This document shows, piece by piece, positions 59,027 through 64,000 of a DNA stretch of 64,000 nucleotides. Each line of letters opens with the position of its first letter. Positions within the stretch are counted from its first letter, which is position 1. The translations under genes were made by a program, and so were the position numbers. The stretch lies in contig NC_065873.1 of NCBI RefSeq assembly GCF_933775445.1, positions 13,702,001-13,766,000 on the forward strand, read 5' to 3'. The notes below the pieces were generated by a model. That model was not told the DNA's origin, made no database searches, and saw only the letters and a program-made list of their open reading frames with translations. The stretch is from Argentina anserina (taxonomy: Eukaryota; Streptophyta; Magnoliopsida; Rosales; Rosaceae).

Positions 59027-60742
59027 GGTTTTGAGAAGTGTAAACAAGTTGTGAGAGGTTGAAACCGATTTCGATTACATATGCAACAAATGAGATCAGC
59101 GCGCTGGTTAACTCGATAAGAGGCAAAGAATAGACGTTCTCGATTAAAAAAGGGAATTTGGACTTCTTTGTGTACATTCTAAACTTGCGAAGGTAGCAAA
59201 GAATCCTTAATTTCTTCATGAGCTTAATTTCGTTTGTATTCTTGTATTTCATGAAGAATATTGTTTATTGTGTCAACTATATATTTAGGGTTTACAATCG
59301 GTTTGGGTACCAAGATGCTTGAGAGCAAGGTCGCATTTTACTCATGCAGTCATGTTTTAAATGTAATATGATGCTTTATGTTTATAAATATCATGTATGC
59401 ATGCATCTTGATCAAAGGGCAGCCAATCCTTTGGCAGTTGGTTGGATTTCATGAAACACGACACTAGATTATCTGTACAATCGTATTGGTTTCTTCCCTC
59501 TGAAGCAAAGAGACGGCCGGCCAGGCCCCTCCCCGGCCACAAACACCTTTAATTCATCTTCCTTTTAGGCTGTTATATATAGCTAGCATCACTGCATTCC
59601 TTTCTTCGGGCCACTTTCTTTTTTGCTTCACATGTCTAAGCTTTGTCGACCTTCCATATAGTGATGCATTATCATTGAGGTGTCACTACAAGTAGGGCTT
59701 CTCTTAAGAAAAAGTTCTGATGTATTTGCATTATTCAATCCATCGACTCAGGATGAAGATACCTGAATCGGTAAAGAAATATCTCACTAAGCTGCTAGAC
59801 TGAAGTTAGCTCCAGCCAGCTAGCTAGATCATATATGACATATATCCTCCTTAATCACTACCAACTGATTGACATATTACCAAATTATCATCATCAACCA
59901 TGCATCGCACTGTCACTAACCACAGGAGAATCCAGCTCACTCCAACAAATAGTCGACGTGAATTTTATCGAAAAGAAAGATTTCGATGGTAGAGTCACGG
60001 CCGGTGGGCAGCGTTACGTAGTGTCACAAGCAGATAGAAGATACCAAGTTAATTATGAGCAGATCCTCCTTATACAAGCTTTAGCTTATTAAAATAACGA
60101 CGGAGAACAACAGTAGCACAAGAAGATTATATTGAACAATTGACTGCATGGATATCAGCTAACAAATCTGACCCTGATCATAGCTTACAAATACCTGTAA
60201 TTAGCCAAGTTAGGGTGGTTTAGAGAGCTCTTTTTTTTTTCCTACAGAAACGAGATCTATGTATTCTTGTATCAGAAACTTCATAAGATCATATGCATGC
60301 AAATTCATTTATACAAATTAATGACTCAAAAAATTAAAGATTTCCGAGGTTCACAGATTTTTCTGCAACAATGATCTTTGGAACAGAACGTACGTATATA
60401 CAATCCTTAAAATTACCTAAACAATATAGAACTTTCCTTCACACAGTAGCTTCAATTAAGTGTGGTTGGGGGATAAGTTGCTCCCACCATCCATACATAA
60501 CTTATCTCAAACACCAAGCACATAGGGCCGAGATGATACAGTTATATATTCACTAGCTTCCATTTCACATATGTGTAGATATCTTTCTGAGACCAACTGT
60601 AGCTATTGATACATCATTTTTCTTAGTCTTTTCTGTTTGTGTTTCTTAGATTCCCAAACTCCCTTCAATGAATCAATGTCATCTTTGACTAGGGTTTCCC
60701 CACAGTTTTTAGGCCTCACTAAGTCACTGTACCACACCTCAC

Positions 60743-60778
<36 letters not shown>

Positions 60779-62006
60779 ATATGTGGAGTTAATCATGTAC
60801 TATTTTTCTTGAAATAATTGAGACAAAAAATGATGCTCTGGTATGCTTTGTCTTCTTCCCTGGACCCATACGTATTCATTTTGCAGCAACCTTGAAAAGG
60901 AAAACTAATCTGATAAAATGGATCAGAAAGAAATAACCAATGAAGGGAAGGAGGTGCTTGCAAAGATGTACGCAACTAAATTTTGTAGGCAAAGCCAAAT
61001 CTAGCCATGCTGCTCTTTATTGGGGTACTGGGAAGGTTCATGCATACATGGGAAAGAAAAGTATGAACAACTTTAATAGTACAGATGAAATCGAGTCCTC
61101 ACCATACTCATACAGATCATGTAAAAGGTTGATGTCCCATCTTCTGAAACTTTATAGTTATAAAACTTATAATTTCTCAGTTGTTTTGGTTGGGAGGGCT
61201 GGTTAGTCACTTAGTCCTATTCCTGATGTAGATTGTTATGTGATTAAAAGATGAGCAATCAAGTGAATCAACCTATCAAACAATTGGATGAATCAGGAAG
61301 AGAAAGAGTGGTACCAATCAAGCTCATGAAAAAGTATATTGAAAAATTTATATGATTTCGCTATAAAAAAATTGTAGACAAGAATTTTCTACTATGTATA
61401 ACACAAGTATTTATCAATTTGGATCACAATTTGATAATGTAAAAGGAGTGCAGAAAGCAAAATCAGCCATACTTCACAGTAAGTATTATTGAATATGAGA
61501 GTATCAAAACAGAAGTTCAAACGTTTGAAGATGATACTTACAGCAATTTTGTTTTTGTACTATCCTTTAGGCCACCCAACTGTGACTATACAAAGGATAC
61601 CATCAACACTTGGTGAACAATGAAAACGAGAAAAGCTTATCGAAATCTTTCTTATGCTGTCCTGTAGTGCTTGCCTCACATGACTATCATGATACACCAA
61701 ATGTTAGCAGTAGCAAAACAAATTCCTATTAAGATTTAAGACCAAAGGGAAATAAGGTGAATAATTATGCTGTCGCCAATTATTCATAGAAGACAATCCT
61801 CCTCTGATAATTTCAATCACAAAACATGCATTTAGGACCCTTCATACTGTTTAAGTCCTTTTGAAACTATAAACTAATATGTCCCTCCGAGCCCCATCTC
61901 TTAGTCCATTTCCAATAAAAAAGCAGTTTGAAGAAATTGAAGATAAACGAATACCTGTTGATTCTAATAAACCAGCAGTGATCTTGATGCAGAGATCAAC
62001 CTCATC
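59027..62006. other. Intergenic, no gene recognised
   Basis: About 3 kb. Presumably it holds the promoter of the NTF2-like gene at its left edge and that of the LRR kinase at its right. Small open frames (59835-60092, 60940-61206) have no known motif. A (GA)n microsatellite is at 60746-60776. Confidence 0.4.
60746..60776. repeat. (GA)n microsatellite
   Basis: About 15 GA units in the intergenic region. Confidence 0.95.
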
Positions 62007-64000
62007 ATGTCAACTAATGCAATCACTATTATTCTCTTGTTTCTCAACATCTCTTTATTTCCTGCCATCTCTGCTTTGAACCAAGAGGGTCTCTCCCTGC
62101 TTTCTTGGCTTTCAACCTTCAACTCTTCTTCCTCAGCTTCCCTCTTTTCTTCCTGGAATCCGACTGCCTATGATCCATGCAAATGGGATTATCTCAGATG
62201 TTCCGAGACAGGTTTTGTTTCAGAAATCACAATAACCTCAATCAATATACCAACCAGGTTCCCCATCCAGCTACTCACCTTTAATCATCTCACCACCCTT
62301 ATACTCTCAAATGCCAACCTCAGTGGAGAAATTCCACAGGCAATTGGAAACTTGTCATCACTAATTACCCTGGATCTCAGCTTTAATGCTCTAAGAGGTT
62401 ACATCCCACAGGAGATAGGGAGGTTATCACAGCTGCAGTTGTTATCACTTAATTCAAATTCCTTGGATGGTGCAATTCCAAAAGAAATCGGAAACTGTTC
62501 AGAGCTTCAACAACTTGAACTGTATGATAACCAGTTATCTGGAAAGATTCCTGCTGAAATAGGCCAGTTGTGGACTCTGAAAGTCTTCCGTGCAGGCGGG
62601 AATCCTGGCATTCAAGGTGAAATTCCAATGCAGATATCAAACTGCAAGGGACTAACTTTCTTAGGCCTCGCAGCTACAGGAATCAGGGGGGGAATTCCAA
62701 GCAGCATAGGAGAACTTAAGAATCTCCAAACTCTTTCGATTTATACTGCAAATCTCTCAGGTTACATCCCGCAAGAAATTGGTAACTGTTCAGCCTTACA
62801 GAATTTGTTTCTGTATGATAACCAGCTTGCTGGTCAAATTCCTGGTGAACTTGGTCTACTCAAAAAATTGAGAAGAGTGCTACTGTGGAAGAACTATCTC
62901 AATGGAAGCATCCCAGAGGCACTAGGGAACTGTTCGGAATTGAGAGTTGTCGATTTCTCGTTGAATCTTCTGAGTGGTGAGGTTCCATTGTCTTTTGCAA
63001 ATTTGGTATCATTGGAGGAGCTTCTTCTGTCTGAAAATCAGATATCTGGCAGCATACCGCATCTACTTGGAAATTTTTCCAGTTTAAAGCAACTGGAATT
63101 GGACAATAACAGATTTTCAGGTACAATTCCACCTGTCATTGGGCAACTAAAAGAACTTACCCTTTTCTATGCCTGGCAGAATCAGCTCCAAGGAAGCATA
63201 CCAACTGAGCTGGGCAACTGTTGGAAACTTCATGCATTGGATCTTTCAGGCAATCTCCTTAGTGGTTCTGTTCCAACTTCTCTATTTGAGCTCAAGAACT
63301 TAACTCAACTGTTGTTGATATCAAATGAATTATCAGGACAAGTTCCAAGCAATATTGGTAACTGTACCAATTTGATCCGCTTACGCCTCGGATCAAACAA
63401 CTTCACAGGTCAGATACCATCCGGAATTCGGCTCCTGAAGAGACTTAGCTTCCTAGAGTTGGCAGGAAATCATTTTACCGGGGAAATTCCTCTTGAAATA
63501 GGAGATTGCACCCAGTTAGAAATGGTTGATTTGCATGGAAATGAGCTCCAGGGCAGGATTCCTTCATCTTTCCAATATCTTGCTGGTCTTAATGTTTTAG
63601 ACCTCTCCATGAACCAGATATTTGGCAACATTCCCGAGCATTTGGGGAAGCTGAAATCCTTAAACAAGCTGGTCATCAATGGAAACAACATTACTGGTTC
63701 CATTCCCAAGTCATTGAGCCTCTGTAAGGATTTGCAGTTGTTGGATATAAGCAGCAACAGTATCACAGGCACTATCCCAGATGAGATTGGACGATTGCAA
63801 GGGCTCGATATTCTCTTAAATCTGAGCTGGAATTTTCTGACAGGCCCCATTCCAGAAAGCTTCTCAAATCTCTCAAAACTCGCCAACATGGATATCTCTC
63901 ACAATTTGCTGACAGGAAGCCTGAAAGTACTGGAGGATCTGGACAACCTCGTCTTCCTGAATGTCTCATACAACGACTTTTCAGGTCTACTTCCCAGTAC
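62007..64000 (+). CDS. LRR receptor-like kinase, 5' part (RGI/RCH1-like)
   Basis: The frame is open from the ATG at 62007 to the window edge, 664 codons. Residues 1-23 form a signal peptide (hydrophobic ITIILLFLNISLFPAISA). The LRRNT cap follows, with the Cys pair in DPCKWDYLRC. Then come about 23 plant-type 24-residue LRRs, such as NLSGEIPQAIGNLSSL and NQLSGKIPAEIGQLWTL, ending with VLEDLDNLVFLNVSYNDFSG. The repeat layout (IYTANLSGYIPQEIGNC, LTLFYAWQNQLQGSIP, LLLISNELSG) is that of clade XI receptors such as the RGI/RCH1 group, which perceive small peptides at the plasma membrane. The specific ligand is not known. The membrane segment and kinase domain lie beyond the window. No intron is seen. 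Confidence 0.93.
   Translation, partial: MSTNAITIILLFLNISLFPAISALNQEGLSLLSWLSTFNSSSSASLFSSWNPTAYDPCKWDYLRCSETGFVSEITITSINIPTRFPIQLLTFNHLTTLILSNANLSGEIPQAIGNLSSLITLDLSFNALRGYIPQEIGRLSQLQLLSLNSNSLDGAIPKEIGNCSELQQLELYDNQLSGKIPAEIGQLWTLKVFRAGGNPGIQGEIPMQISNCKGLTFLGLAATGIRGGIPSSIGELKNLQTLSIYTANLSGYIPQEIGNCSALQNLFLYDNQLAGQIPGELGLLKKLRRVLLWKNYLNGSIPEALGNCSELRVVDFSLNLLSGEVPLSFANLVSLEELLLSENQISGSIPHLLGNFSSLKQLELDNNRFSGTIPPVIGQLKELTLFYAWQNQLQGSIPTELGNCWKLHALDLSGNLLSGSVPTSLFELKNLTQLLLISNELSGQVPSNIGNCTNLIRLRLGSNNFTGQIPSGIRLLKRLSFLELAGNHFTGEIPLEIGDCTQLEMVDLHGNELQGRIPSSFQYLAGLNVLDLSMNQIFGNIPEHLGKLKSLNKLVINGNNITGSIPKSLSLCKDLQLLDISSNSITGTIPDEIGRLQGLDILLNLSWNFLTGPIPESFSNLSKLANMDISHNLLTGSLKVLEDLDNLVFLNVSYNDFSGLLPS

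Noticed and set aside
59835..60092. 85-codon plus-strand frame upstream of the LRR kinase
   Set aside because: No motif was recognised and it has no coding neighbour. Treated as chance.
62449..63969. Minus-strand frames opposite the LRR kinase
   Set aside because: They are shadows of the plus-strand leucine-rich repeats.

Overview
This is a transposon-dense stretch of plant nuclear DNA from a dicot. The evidence is spliced genes, Dof and LRR receptor-kinase proteins, Ty3/gypsy and Ty1/copia LTR retrotransposons, and CACTA, MULE, hAT and Harbinger-type DNA elements. The repeat types would fit Rosaceae, but that is only an inference. No tRNA, rRNA or CRISPR array was seen. Boundaries marked with target-site duplications (TSDs) were read directly from the sequence. 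Family names come from recognised motifs, not from database searches.

Layout. 1-627: leader and 211-bp LTR of a copia-type element on the minus strand. 1276-8491: internally deleted gypsy element 'A' with ~2.9-kb LTRs (TSD tagcc). 9601-9958: foldback MITE. 10763-17834: MULE with ~220-bp TIRs and a broken mudrA-like gene, probably carrying a solo LTR. 19604-20143: hAT-like element with a perfect 8-bp TSD. 20829-21716: intact Dof transcription-factor gene. 23251-24392: rearranged LTR fragment. 24469-25518: Harbinger-like element, followed by a 446-bp-period tandem duplication. 27788-59026: a minus-strand NTF2-like gene split by a nested transposon stack. 62007-64000: the 5' two kilobases of an LRR receptor kinase gene that runs off the window.

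The central structure is the nest at 29425-58847. A CACTA element (TSD gta) sits inside the first coding exon of the NTF2-like gene. It carries a tnp2-type transposase gene and a second, TNPA-like gene. The tnp2 gene is broken by stop codons, by a 169-bp hAT-like MITE (TSD ttaaagac) and, four codons from its end, by gypsy element 'B' (34528-54617, minus strand, TSD aagat). The left LTR of B was then hit by a 6.6-kb copia element (35410-42032, TSD cgtac) and by a 3.0-kb solo LTR (42356-45378, TSD tcatt). Four layers can therefore be ordered in time: gene, CACTA, gypsy B, then copia and solo LTR.

Only the Dof gene and the LRR kinase look like intact host genes. The NTF2-like gene has independent frame breaks and looks like a pseudogene. 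None of the transposon genes is intact. Gypsy B comes closest, with one in-frame stop, one frame break that removes part of the integrase zinc finger, and a changed RNase H active-site residue.
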